Shown here: piece by piece, positions 16,855 through 23,814 of the stretch
How positions within the stretch are numbered: the stretch's first letter is position 1
How the letters are laid out: every line of letters begins with the position of its first letter
NCBI GenBank assembly: GCA_005878985.1
Contig: VBMA01000079.1
Location: 1 to 42,487 of the forward strand
DNA: 42,487 bases
Origin: Methanobacteriota archaeon
GTDB lineage: Archaea; Thermoplasmatota; Thermoplasmata; RBG-16-68-12
Direction of reading: 5' to 3'
Notes under the pieces: generated by a model
Databases searched by the model: none
What the model was told of the DNA's origin: nothing
What the model saw: the letters and a program-made list of their open reading frames with translations, nothing else
Program-made: the position numbers and the translations under genes

Positions 16855-17043
16855 TCAGCGGATCGAGTAGATCGGCGTGCGCGTGATGTGGATCGCCCAA
16901 ACTCGGCTGGCTTGCAGGCCGGAGATTTGGCTGCAGGCCTTGCACCGCGTGAACTCCGCGTTCACGTTGGAGCCGAATCTTTCGGCATCCGCGTGGGGGC
17001 AGCTTTCTCGGCCGGGTTGGCGTTCCAGGGTCATGGCGCACAT
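16855..17043 (-). CDS. Small Cys/His protein, unknown function
   Basis: A 62-aa protein starting at ATG 17043. An AGGAGA Shine-Dalgarno lies 9-10 nt before the ATG, and a TATA-like CTATTTAC near 17090-17098 precedes a short leader, so expression is credible. The sequence has Cys2, Cys15-Pro-His17, and Cys34 and Cys37 in RCKACS, enough for a single metal site. The remaining part (VNAEFTRCKAC, SRVWAIHI) suggests a small beta-rich zinc protein. A GTG-started overlapping frame (16763-17041) lacks these signals and would invade the acyl-CoA dehydrogenase start. No homologue is recognised. It lies divergent to the Dcd-like gene. Confidence 0.6.
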   Translation of the reverse strand: MCAMTLERQPGRESCPHADAERFGSNVNAEFTRCKACSQISGLQASRVWAIHITRTPIYSIR

Positions 17044-17165
17044 GGTTGGGTCTCCTGATTTGTCCTTGACCTGTCCGACCGGAGCGCGCCGTAAATAGCC
17101 TGTGACCCGCCTCTCACTGCTGATTCTCGTAATCCTTAATGGGCGACGCTCGGATACGCGAACCG

Positions 17166-17648
17166 ATGGCGGTGCTCTCGGACGGCGACATCCGTCGCTA
17201 CCAGGCGAAAGGGGAGCTTCGGATCGAGCCGTTTGACGAGGCGAACCTCACACCGAACGGGTACGACGTAACGATCGAGGAAGTCCTCGTCCCGTCCTCG
17301 GACGTGCGGACGACCCGCGGGGTCGCCAACGTTCCGCCCCTGACCCGGTTTGCCGTGAGCACCCGCGAGTCGGTCAGCCTCGGCCGGCACGTGGCGGGCC
17401 AGCTCTGGCTCCGCACGACATGGGCGCGCCGGGGGGTTCTCGCGGCGTTCGGGATGATCGATGCGGGCTTCTCCGGAACCCTCACCTTCGGCGCGTTGAA
17501 CGGCGCCTCCGAGGTCCTCGACGTGCCGATCGGCGAACGGTTCGCCCAGATCGTCTTCCTGTCGTTGGAGTCGCCTTCATCCGAGACCTACGAGAAACGC
17601 TCGGGGACGTACCAGGGCCAGCGGGGCGTGACGCTCGAGCGACCGTGA
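17166..17648 (+). CDS. dcd: Dcd/dUTPase-fold protein lacking the deaminase glutamate
   Basis: A 160-aa member of the dCTP deaminase/dUTPase fold. Family blocks are VLSDGDIRRY (start), IEPFDEANLTPNGYDV, QLWLRTTWARRG and FGMIDAGFSGTLTF, then the closing YQGQRG. In dCTP deaminase the strand after IDxGF carries a catalytic Glu (LE.N). Here the matching position is Gly109 (TFGALN), while Asp99 is kept. Hydrolysis of dUTP, or another pyrimidine-nucleotide reaction, is thus more likely than deamination. ATG 17166 is chosen because the family begins there and a TATA-like CGTAATCCTTAA at 17129-17140 is 28-30 nt upstream; ATG 17139 would put the start inside that box. Its last 167 nt are overlapped in antisense by the Trm5 gene. 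The symbol is by fold only. Confidence 0.8.
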   Translation: MAVLSDGDIRRYQAKGELRIEPFDEANLTPNGYDVTIEEVLVPSSDVRTTRGVANVPPLTRFAVSTRESVSLGRHVAGQLWLRTTWARRGVLAAFGMIDAGFSGTLTFGALNGASEVLDVPIGERFAQIVFLSLESPSSETYEKRSGTYQGQRGVTLERP

Positions 17649-18639
17649 CGTCGAACGCCACGTGGTGCTGCGTGGGAGAGTATGCGCGGACCGTGTGGAG
17701 CCGAAGATCCTTGACCTCCATGCCGGCATGTGCGGCGATGGCTCGGATGCGGTCCGCCGCGGCGCGCTCGTCCGCCCGCTTCAAGATTCGGTAGACATGG
17801 ACCACGCCGCGCGCCCCGAGAGCCTCGAACGCGTGGCCCAGGTGGTCGAACGCCGTGTGCGGCAGATCGAGGATGACGCGGTCGACGGGCCGGATCCGCT
17901 CCAGGATTTGGCGGGCATCGCCCTCGTGCGTCGCGACCCGGTCGATCCGGTTGGCCCCGACGTTCGCGCGGAGCAACCCGACTGCGGCAGGATTCACGTC
18001 GGAGGCGTGGACGGTCTTGGGCCGACGGCGTTTCGCGATCAGGATGGCGTACGGGCCTACCCCGGCGAATGGATCGGCGACGATTTCGCCTGCAAGGACC
18101 TGATCGGCAATCCGTTGGCGTTCCGAGGCGAGCCGAGGGCTGAAGTACGCGTGGGCCAGGTCGACCGCGTAGCGCAGGCCGTGTTCCGTGTGCACCGTCG
18201 TCGTGCGTCGTTCGCCCGCGATGACCTCGATCGATCGAACCCGGCGCTCCCCCCTCACCCCGTGGTCCTCCACGACGACCCGGAGCGTGGGATTCCACCG
18301 GAGGATCGCCCGTCCGATCTCCTCGCGATACCGCTTCAACTCGTTCGGGATCTTCAGGACGACGATATCTCCAATCACGTCGAACGAGCTGGGAAGCGAT
18401 CGGCGGAGCGGCGCCGGCACCTCAACGACGTCTTTGTAGCTCCGGACGGCCACGAATCCCTCGCCGAATTCCCGCTGTTCCGTTGGAAAGTCGAGATCCA
18501 CCCGTGTCGTCGTCGGGATGAACAGACGGTCTCCTTCCCGGACGATGCGGAGATGCTTGTGCAAGACGCCCAGATCCATGAGCCGGCGTCGGATTTCTTC
18601 CCCCCGCTCCGGCGGCACGACGATACACCACGCGCGCAC
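17482..18639 (-). CDS. trm5: tRNA (guanine-37-N1) methyltransferase, Trm5-type
   Basis: A 385-aa class I SAM methyltransferase of the archaeal Trm5 family, acting on G37 next to the anticodon. Motif I is DPFAGVGPYAILIAK (189-203). The adenine-binding acidic residue is in HASDVNP, and LDLPHTA (258-264) is the family NLP-like loop. The upstream LAHAYFSPRLASERQRIA block is also diagnostic. Translation starts at GTG 18639, 27 nt after a TATA-like GGTTAAGG (18662-18669), so the mRNA is probably leaderless. Family proteins end near residue 335 (HHVAFDVTVA). The last 50 or so residues here are Arg/Ser/Pro-rich and lie antisense to the Dcd-like gene. This tail may be a recent stop-codon loss. Confidence 0.9.
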   Translation of the reverse strand: MRAWCIVVPPERGEEIRRRLMDLGVLHKHLRIVREGDRLFIPTTTRVDLDFPTEQREFGEGFVAVRSYKDVVEVPAPLRRSLPSSFDVIGDIVVLKIPNELKRYREEIGRAILRWNPTLRVVVEDHGVRGERRVRSIEVIAGERRTTTVHTEHGLRYAVDLAHAYFSPRLASERQRIADQVLAGEIVADPFAGVGPYAILIAKRRRPKTVHASDVNPAAVGLLRANVGANRIDRVATHEGDARQILERIRPVDRVILDLPHTAFDHLGHAFEALGARGVVHVYRILKRADERAAADRIRAIAAHAGMEVKDLRLHTVRAYSPTQHHVAFDVTVARASRPAGPGTSPSVSRRSRMKATPTTGRRSGRTVRRSARRGPRRRRSTRRR

Positions 18640-18661
18640 GGTCCGCGATTCCGCGGCACGC

Positions 18662-18669
18662 GGTTAAGG
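18662..18669 (-). promoter_or_regulatory. TATA-like box of trm5
   Basis: Minus-strand CCTTAACC centred 27 nt before GTG 18639. With the plus-strand box at 18686-18694 it forms a 77-nt divergent promoter. Confidence 0.45.
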
Positions 18670-18685
18670 GTTTTCGGAGGAAAGG

Positions 18686-18694
18686 AAAATAGCC
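18686..18694 (+). promoter_or_regulatory. TATA-like box of dphB
   Basis: AAAATAGCC is centred about 28 nt before ATG 18717, consistent with a leaderless transcript. Confidence 0.4.
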
Positions 18695-18716
18695 TTCCCG
18701 CTATCCTCGCGCTTCG

Positions 18717-19496
18717 ATGGGGGAGCTCGTCTTCATCGGACTCGGGTTGGACGACGAGAAAGGGATCACGCTCCGCGGACTTGACGAGGCCCGGTCGGCC
18801 GATGTCGTGTTCGCCGAGCTGTACACGTCGGCCCTGCCCGGCGCATCGCTCGAAGCCGTGGAGAAACTCATCGACCGCAAGATCCGGCGGCTGACCCGCC
18901 AAGAGGTGGAGGACGGCCAGGTCCTCCTCGCCGCAGCCGCGAAGGGCTTGGTTGCGTTCCTCGTCCCGGGCGATCCAATGACGGCCACGACCCACGTCGA
19001 TCTCCGCTTGCGGGCCGCGGCCTCCAAGATTCGCACGCGCATCGTCCACGGAGTCTCGATTCTCACGGCGGCCGCGGGGGCGTTAGGCCTCCAGGCATAC
19101 AAGTTCGGTCGCACGACGACGGTCCCGTTCCCTTCGGCGGGATTCGCGCCCACGAGTCCCCTCGAGTCGATCCTCGCGAATCGGACCGCGGGGCTCCATA
19201 CGCTCGTCCTCATGGACCTCCGGGAGGACGGGACCTTCCTGGCACCACGGGATGCGATCGCCTCGCTCCTGCGGATGGCCTCCGCCATCGGGACGACCGA
19301 GTTCGGCCCGCACACCCTTGCCTGCGTCCTGAGCCGAGTCGGATCACCCGACGTGCGCGCGCTCGCGGGACTCATTGCCGAACTCGCGGACCGCGACCTC
19401 GGGCCGCCGCCCCATTGTCTCGTGATTCCGGGGACGCTTCACTTCCTCGAGAGAGAAGCGCTGGTGGCGTTCGCGGGCGCGCCTCACGGCCTCTGA
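18717..19496 (+). CDS. dphB: Diphthine synthase
   Basis: A 259-aa SAM-dependent methyltransferase (Dph5/DphB) of the tetrapyrrole-methylase fold. It methylates the modified His of elongation factor 2 on the way to diphthamide. Diagnostic pieces are FIGLGLDDEKGITLRGLDEA at the start, VVFAELYTS, the glycine-rich LVPGDPMTATTHVDL, and the VHGVSILTAAAGALGLQAYK block; PFPSAGFAPTSPLE follows. Length is typical. It is divergent from trm5 and ends 13 nt inside the convergent methyltransferase gene. Identification strong. Confidence 0.95.
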   Translation: MGELVFIGLGLDDEKGITLRGLDEARSADVVFAELYTSALPGASLEAVEKLIDRKIRRLTRQEVEDGQVLLAAAAKGLVAFLVPGDPMTATTHVDLRLRAAASKIRTRIVHGVSILTAAAGALGLQAYKFGRTTTVPFPSAGFAPTSPLESILANRTAGLHTLVLMDLREDGTFLAPRDAIASLLRMASAIGTTEFGPHTLACVLSRVGSPDVRALAGLIAELADRDLGPPPHCLVIPGTLHFLEREALVAFAGAPHGL

Positions 19497-20239
19497 CTCG
19501 TCGCGATCTCTAGCAGCCTTTCCGAGCGCCAGAACGTGACTTCGAGGGTGTACGACCATTGGATTTCCTTCCCCCGCCACTTGGCCCGGAGGGGCTCCAT
19601 TGCCTTGCGGTGAATCTCGTCCGGGACATCCCATTGCGACGAATAGGTCCGCCGGTCGAGTTCGTCCAGGGTGGCGTCCGCGAGGAGGGTCTCGCGGAAC
19701 GGCCCGACCGGCATGATGAAGTCCGGCTTGAGGAGTCCGGGCAAGTCCTTCTCGTGGAGCCCCGGATGGGACCAAACGTAGCCGGCTCCCTTCACGAGCG
19801 CGTCGTATTCCCGTTTGAGCGTATCGATCCGATCCGAGCGCTCGATGACCGTGAAGTACGTTTCCCGCGTGACCCGCGCGATTTCCATCAGCACGTCCCG
19901 CCAATCCGAAATCAGGTGGAGGACATGATTCGTTGTCGCGACGTCGAACGATTTCGAGCGGAACGGAAGGCGGGCGGCGTCCGCAAAGACGACATCTCGC
20001 AACCCTTTTGCGAGGCCGATCTCAACCATCTTCCTGGAGATGTCCACCCCGATCACGCGGATTCCGCTCTTCTGGAGAGGCACCGCGTACCGGCCCGTGC
20101 CAACCCCGATCTCGAGGACCCGTTTGCCATGGAGTTCATCCACTAGCGCCGCGAGGACCCGCGCCATCGCCCGGGGTGCGAGGCTGCGCGTTTCGTCGTA
20201 GATCGCCGCGACCCGATCGAAGGACAGGCGGCCCGGCAT
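19484..20239 (-). CDS. Class I SAM-dependent methyltransferase (UbiE-like)
   Basis: A 251-aa methyltransferase. Motif I is VLEIGVGTGRY (41-51), the acidic strand-2 residue is in GVDISRKMVEIG, and VVFADAARLPFRSKSFDVA gives motifs II/III; NHVLHLISDWRDVL follows. This is the small-molecule UbiE/COQ5-like arrangement (Methyltransf_11). The C-terminal region (WSYTLEVTFWRSERLLEIA) is a substrate cap. A minus-strand GATTTTTCC at 20264-20272 lies 29 nt before ATG 20239. Substrate unknown; a product such as a quinone or lipid is only a guess. Confidence 0.88.
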   Translation of the reverse strand: MPGRLSFDRVAAIYDETRSLAPRAMARVLAALVDELHGKRVLEIGVGTGRYAVPLQKSGIRVIGVDISRKMVEIGLAKGLRDVVFADAARLPFRSKSFDVATTNHVLHLISDWRDVLMEIARVTRETYFTVIERSDRIDTLKREYDALVKGAGYVWSHPGLHEKDLPGLLKPDFIMPVGPFRETLLADATLDELDRRTYSSQWDVPDEIHRKAMEPLRAKWRGKEIQWSYTLEVTFWRSERLLEIATSQRP

Positions 20240-20305
20240 CGCGCCTTGGATGGCGAGTCGGTGGAAAAATCTGCCTCGCGTCGACGGTCACGAATTGGCT
20301 GGCTG

Positions 20306-20995
20306 CTACCGGAGTGGGTAGAGCGTCCAACCCACGATGACGCTCCAGATGAACAGCAAGACGACACCGGCGAGGTTGAACAGTCCGGAGAGCGGGGAAC
20401 CGAGGACGAACGTCGGAATGAAGAGCAGCGCCACGATCCCACCGACAATGCCGACGTACGCGGCGGTCCGTCGGAACGGCGTCTCGCGTAACATCGCGTA
20501 GCTCACGAGGATGACCGCGGAGAAGTGGACGAACGTCGCAATGAGCACCGTGATGTTCGCCAGGTCCATGGCCAACTGAGCCGTCGCGACGTACGCGCCC
20601 TGCGCCGCCGGATTTGCGGCGGCGTACGCATTGCTCAGACCAATCAGCGACAATCGGACCGGAATGTCGACCGCGACGTCGATTGTCACGAACAACGAAT
20701 TGAAGATGATGGCGACCAGCGCCGCCATTCGATGGTTCGGCCTCAGGACACCATAGAGTGCCGCGAACGGAATCAGGTTGAGCAGGCCACTGACGAGGTA
20801 GAGGCCCCACGTCGTCCCGTACAGGACACTCTGGGAGTGGATGCTCTCCAGACCGGCCCGGACGCTGGTCGGGGCGAGGCTCGGGATGATCATCGGGATG
20901 ATCGGCAGGGTGACCAGGACCAGGATGCCCGCGACGATCAGCGCGATGCCGCCCGCGCGGTCGAGTCCGCCCCATCCTCGATCCTCGGTCTCCAT
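20306..20995 (-). CDS. Polytopic membrane protein, DUF4386-like
   Basis: A 229-aa protein with about six hydrophobic helices, including GGIALIVAGILVLVTLPIIP, LIPFAALYGVLR, the VAIIFNSLFVTIDVAVDIPV segment, VHFSAVILVSYAMLR, GGIVALLFIPTFVLG and LAGVVLLFIWSVIVGWTL. The order and the central loop (NAYAAANPAAQGAYVATAQ) resemble DUF4386 proteins of unknown function. A TATA-like CTATACTT near 21038-21048 implies a leader of about 20 nt before ATG 20995. It lies 66 nt downstream of the HxlR regulator on the same strand and might be its target, which is an inference from position only. Confidence 0.7.
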   Translation of the reverse strand: METEDRGWGGLDRAGGIALIVAGILVLVTLPIIPMIIPSLAPTSVRAGLESIHSQSVLYGTTWGLYLVSGLLNLIPFAALYGVLRPNHRMAALVAIIFNSLFVTIDVAVDIPVRLSLIGLSNAYAAANPAAQGAYVATAQLAMDLANITVLIATFVHFSAVILVSYAMLRETPFRRTAAYVGIVGGIVALLFIPTFVLGSPLSGLFNLAGVVLLFIWSVIVGWTLYPLR

Positions 20996-21061
20996 GTGGC
21001 GACGGCATGTTGAATCGGCCAGATGAGCGCCACGTGAAAGAAAGTATAGTGAACGGTCCGG

Positions 21062-21499
21062 CTAGTCGGGTGCGCCCGTGATCCAAGGGTGGTTTCCGCC
21101 GTTCTCCGGGTAGATCTCGGCGAGCGTGCGGGGCCGCTCGTCCTCGAAGATTCGTTCCGGGAACCACCGGGATCCGAACGCGACGAGGCGCATCAACACG
21201 GGCATGATGTCCTCTCCCTTCTTCGTGAGCGCCCATCGGACCAGTTTGGGGGAGTTGTGTGTCTCGACCCGGTGGATCATGTCGGCGTCCTCGAGCTCAC
21301 TCAACCGAAGGGCGAGCATGCGGGGCGTGAGGCCCGGGATCGTCCGAAGGAGGGCGTTGAACCGGTCCGCCCGTTTCCAACCGATGTCTCGGATGATGAG
21401 CAGGCTCCACTTCCGACCGAGGACCCCGAGGCTCGTGGCGATCGGGCAGTTCTTGAACGGAACGATGGGCACGGGTGGCTCGACCGGAGTGCTTCCCAT
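21062..21499 (-). CDS. HxlR-family winged-helix transcription regulator
   Basis: A 145-aa DNA-binding protein. The family signature begins with CPIATSLGVLGRKWSLLIIR, continues with RFNALLRTIPGLTPRMLALR and ends with LVRWALTKKGEDIMPVL, which is the standard HxlR order. The HxlR N-terminal Cys is present and in some relatives senses electrophiles. The start is set at ATG 21499: a TATA-like CTTTTAAGG at 21538-21546 lies about 42 nt upstream, and CAGGGA precedes the ATG. The open frame further upstream has no family support. Its target may be itself or the neighbouring membrane-protein gene. Family call strong. Confidence 0.9.
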   Translation of the reverse strand: MGSTPVEPPVPIVPFKNCPIATSLGVLGRKWSLLIIRDIGWKRADRFNALLRTIPGLTPRMLALRLSELEDADMIHRVETHNSPKLVRWALTKKGEDIMPVLMRLVAFGSRWFPERIFEDERPRTLAEIYPENGGNHPWITGAPD

Positions 21500-21670
21500 G
21501 GCGATCCCTGGATCGTTGAGAGGATGGGACTCCGCGCCCTTAAAAGAAGACGGTCGAACGGTCGGTGACTCGACGCGGTCCACGCCGGCACCGCGGCAAT
21601 GGTCCCACAATTCGCTCGTCTCGCAGGAAAACGATAGTTTCACCCATCTCCCCGTGTTACCGCCTTAAGT

Positions 21671-22651
21671 ATGGCCAAGGATGAGGGGAAGAGAGGTGAA
21701 AAGGTGGCTGTCACAGTGAAAGCCATCGAGGAGCTTCCCGGGGTCGGTCCCGCGACCGCGGAGAAGCTGAAAGAGGCCGGATTCACGGATCTCATGGGGC
21801 TGGCGGTGGCCTCGCCCACGATGGTCGCGGATGCCGCCGAGATCGGCACGAACGTGGCCCAGAAGATCATCATCGCGGCCCGCGAGGCGGTCGACATTGG
21901 CGGCTTTGAGACCGGGGATGTGATCCTCGAGCGTCGCAAGTCTGTCGCGAAGCTCACGACCTGTTCGAAGGCCCTGGATGAACTGTTGGGCGGCGGTCTC
22001 GAGACGCAGGCGATCACCGAGGCGTATGGTGAATTTGGTGCGGGAAAGAGCCAAATTGGCCATCAGCTCGCGGTCAACGTGACGCGGCCAGAGGATGATG
22101 GCGGCATGAACGGGGATGTCGTGTGGATCGACACGGAGCAGACCTTCCGACCCGAGCGAATCCGGCAGATGGCGGATGCGTTGGACCTAGATGCGGACGC
22201 GATCCTCAAGCGGATCCACGTGGCTCGCGCGTTCAACAGCCATCACCAGATGCTGCTCGTCGAGAAGGCGCAGGAGCTCACGCAAGACTTCCCGATCCGG
22301 CTCATCGTGATCGATTCCCTGACGGCCCATTTCCGAGCGGAGTACATCGGCCGAGGCGTGCTCGCCGAGAGGCAGCAGCTCCTGAACAAGCACATCCACG
22401 AGCTGATGCGGTTCGGGGACATCCACAACGCCGTAATCTACGTGACGAATCAGGTCCACGCGAAGCCCGATGCGTTCTTTGGGGATCCGACCCGGCCCGT
22501 GGGCGGGCACATTGTCGGCCACAGCGCCACGTTCCGGGTCTATCTGCGCAAGTCGAAGGGCGGCAAGCGGATTGCCCGACTGATCGACTCCCCGAACCTG
22601 CCCGAGGCCGAGGCGGTCTTCAGCGTCTCCGAGGACGGAATCCGCGACTGA
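21671..22651 (+). CDS. radA: DNA repair and recombination protein RadA
   Basis: A 326-aa archaeal RecA/Rad51 homologue that forms filaments on single-stranded DNA for strand exchange. An N-terminal helix-hairpin-helix domain ([18 protein letters not shown], 21-38) precedes the ATPase core. Walker A is GEFGAGKSQ (120-128; the more usual form is GEFGSGKTQ), Walker B is [10 protein letters not shown] (210-219), and [14 protein letters not shown] is the strand-2 block. The oligomerisation and DNA-loop regions ([17 protein letters not shown]) are intact. GTG 21704 (residue 12) is a possible alternative start: a CCTTAAG box sits just before ATG 21671, and AGAGGTGA precedes the GTG. Identification certain, start moderate. 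Confidence 0.97.
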   Translation: MAKDEGKRGEKVAVTVKAIEELPGVGPATAEKLKEAGFTDLMGLAVASPTMVADAAEIGTNVAQKIIIAAREAVDIGGFETGDVILERRKSVAKLTTCSKALDELLGGGLETQAITEAYGEFGAGKSQIGHQLAVNVTRPEDDGGMNGDVVWIDTEQTFRPERIRQMADALDLDADAILKRIHVARAFNSHHQMLLVEKAQELTQDFPIRLIVIDSLTAHFRAEYIGRGVLAERQQLLNKHIHELMRFGDIHNAVIYVTNQVHAKPDAFFGDPTRPVGGHIVGHSATFRVYLRKSKGGKRIARLIDSPNLPEAEAVFSVSEDGIRD

Positions 22652-22726
22652 CCGTGCTCTTTCGTTCCGTGACAAATCGTGTCGGGACAGTTTGAAGTAG
22701 CCTCCCACCCATCGTTGACCGGTTCC

Positions 22727-23812
22727 ATGGAACCGGGGCTTCTGTTAATCCCGGGACCCGTCCCGCTCCCTCCTCGCGTGCTCGAAGAACTCTCCAAGCC
22801 CGCGATGCCTCACTACGGCGATGCATGGGTGAAAGCCCACGGCGAGGCGCGGGAGATGCTGCGGTATCTCTGGTCGTCCGGCGATGGCCATGTGCTGCCC
22901 ATCGCAGGTCCGGGCCACGCGGGCCTCGAGGCGATCGCGTACACGTTCTTGCGCCCCGGCGACCGGGTGGTCGTTGTGTCCAACGGATTCTTTGGAGAAC
23001 GAACGCGGGAGGTCCTCCAAACCCATCGCGTGAAGGCGGACGTCGTCTCCTCAGACTGGGGAGCCGGCCCCGACATCCCGGCCTTGCGAGAGGCGCTCAA
23101 GACGCCGACGAAGGCCGTCGCGGTGGTTCACAACGAGACGTCGACCGGCATCACGAACCCCCTCGAACCGATCGTCGAGGCCGCGCACGCGGTGGATGCG
23201 GCGGTCATCGTCGACGCAGTCTCCTCCTTGGGCGGCCTCCCGCTCCCGTTCGCCAAACTCGGGATTGAGGCGGCGTTCAGTGCGTCCCAAAAATGCATCG
23301 CGGCGCCCGCGGGCATCGCGCCGGTCGCGGTCGCACGCTCGCTATGGGAGTCCACGGATTCGAAGACCGTCGAGGGTTGGTACCTCAACCTGTACACCTG
23401 GGACCGATACGAGCGGGAATGGGGAGATTGGCATCCCACGCCGACGACGATTTCCTCGAACCTGTTCTACGCGTTCCATCGGGCGCTCCTCCTCCTGAAG
23501 GAAGAAGGGCTCGAAGCCCGCATCGCCCGCCACGCGAAGGTCGCCGCCCGGCTGCGCGACGGGCTGGGCGAACTCGGTTTTTCGCCCCTCGGAGCCGCGA
23601 ACCTCTTGTCGAATACGGTCACGTGCTTCGCCCCTCCGGCCGGCGTGGACGCGAACCGGCTGGTCCGGCGGCTCCGGGACGAGCACAATATCTACATCTC
23701 CGGCGGCCTCGGACCATTGCGAGGCAAGACGATCCGGATCGGGACGATGGGAACCCAGGCCGATCCGGAGATCATCGACTGGCTCCTGAAGGCGATCCGC
23801 GCGAGTCTCTGA
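22727..23812 (+). CDS. Class V PLP aminotransferase (alanine-glyoxylate/serine-pyruvate type)
   Basis: A 361-aa fold-type I PLP enzyme. The N-terminal LLIPGPVPLPPRV is the hallmark of the AGT/SPT group. Cofactor residues are Asp163 (VDAVSS) and the Schiff-base Lys189 (FSASQK). The C-terminal block GGLGPLRGKTIRIGTMG is also standard. It would transfer an amino group between alanine or serine and glyoxylate or pyruvate; phosphoserine or aspartate specificity cannot be excluded. ATG 22727 is used: it begins at the conserved region, and a GTTTGAAGTA box near 22690-22699 gives a short leader. An upstream ATG at 22679 is in frame but precedes that box. It is downstream of radA, probably with separate transcription. 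Confidence 0.92.
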   Translation: MEPGLLLIPGPVPLPPRVLEELSKPAMPHYGDAWVKAHGEAREMLRYLWSSGDGHVLPIAGPGHAGLEAIAYTFLRPGDRVVVVSNGFFGERTREVLQTHRVKADVVSSDWGAGPDIPALREALKTPTKAVAVVHNETSTGITNPLEPIVEAAHAVDAAVIVDAVSSLGGLPLPFAKLGIEAAFSASQKCIAAPAGIAPVAVARSLWESTDSKTVEGWYLNLYTWDRYEREWGDWHPTPTTISSNLFYAFHRALLLLKEEGLEARIARHAKVAARLRDGLGELGFSPLGAANLLSNTVTCFAPPAGVDANRLVRRLRDEHNIYISGGLGPLRGKTIRIGTMGTQADPEIIDWLLKAIRASL

Positions 23813-23814
23813 GG

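Noticed and set aside
16763-17041. Alternative 92-aa GTG-started frame beside the small Cys protein
   Set aside because: It overlaps the acyl-CoA dehydrogenase start, is Arg/Pro-rich, and the Shine-Dalgarno fits the ATG of the other frame better.
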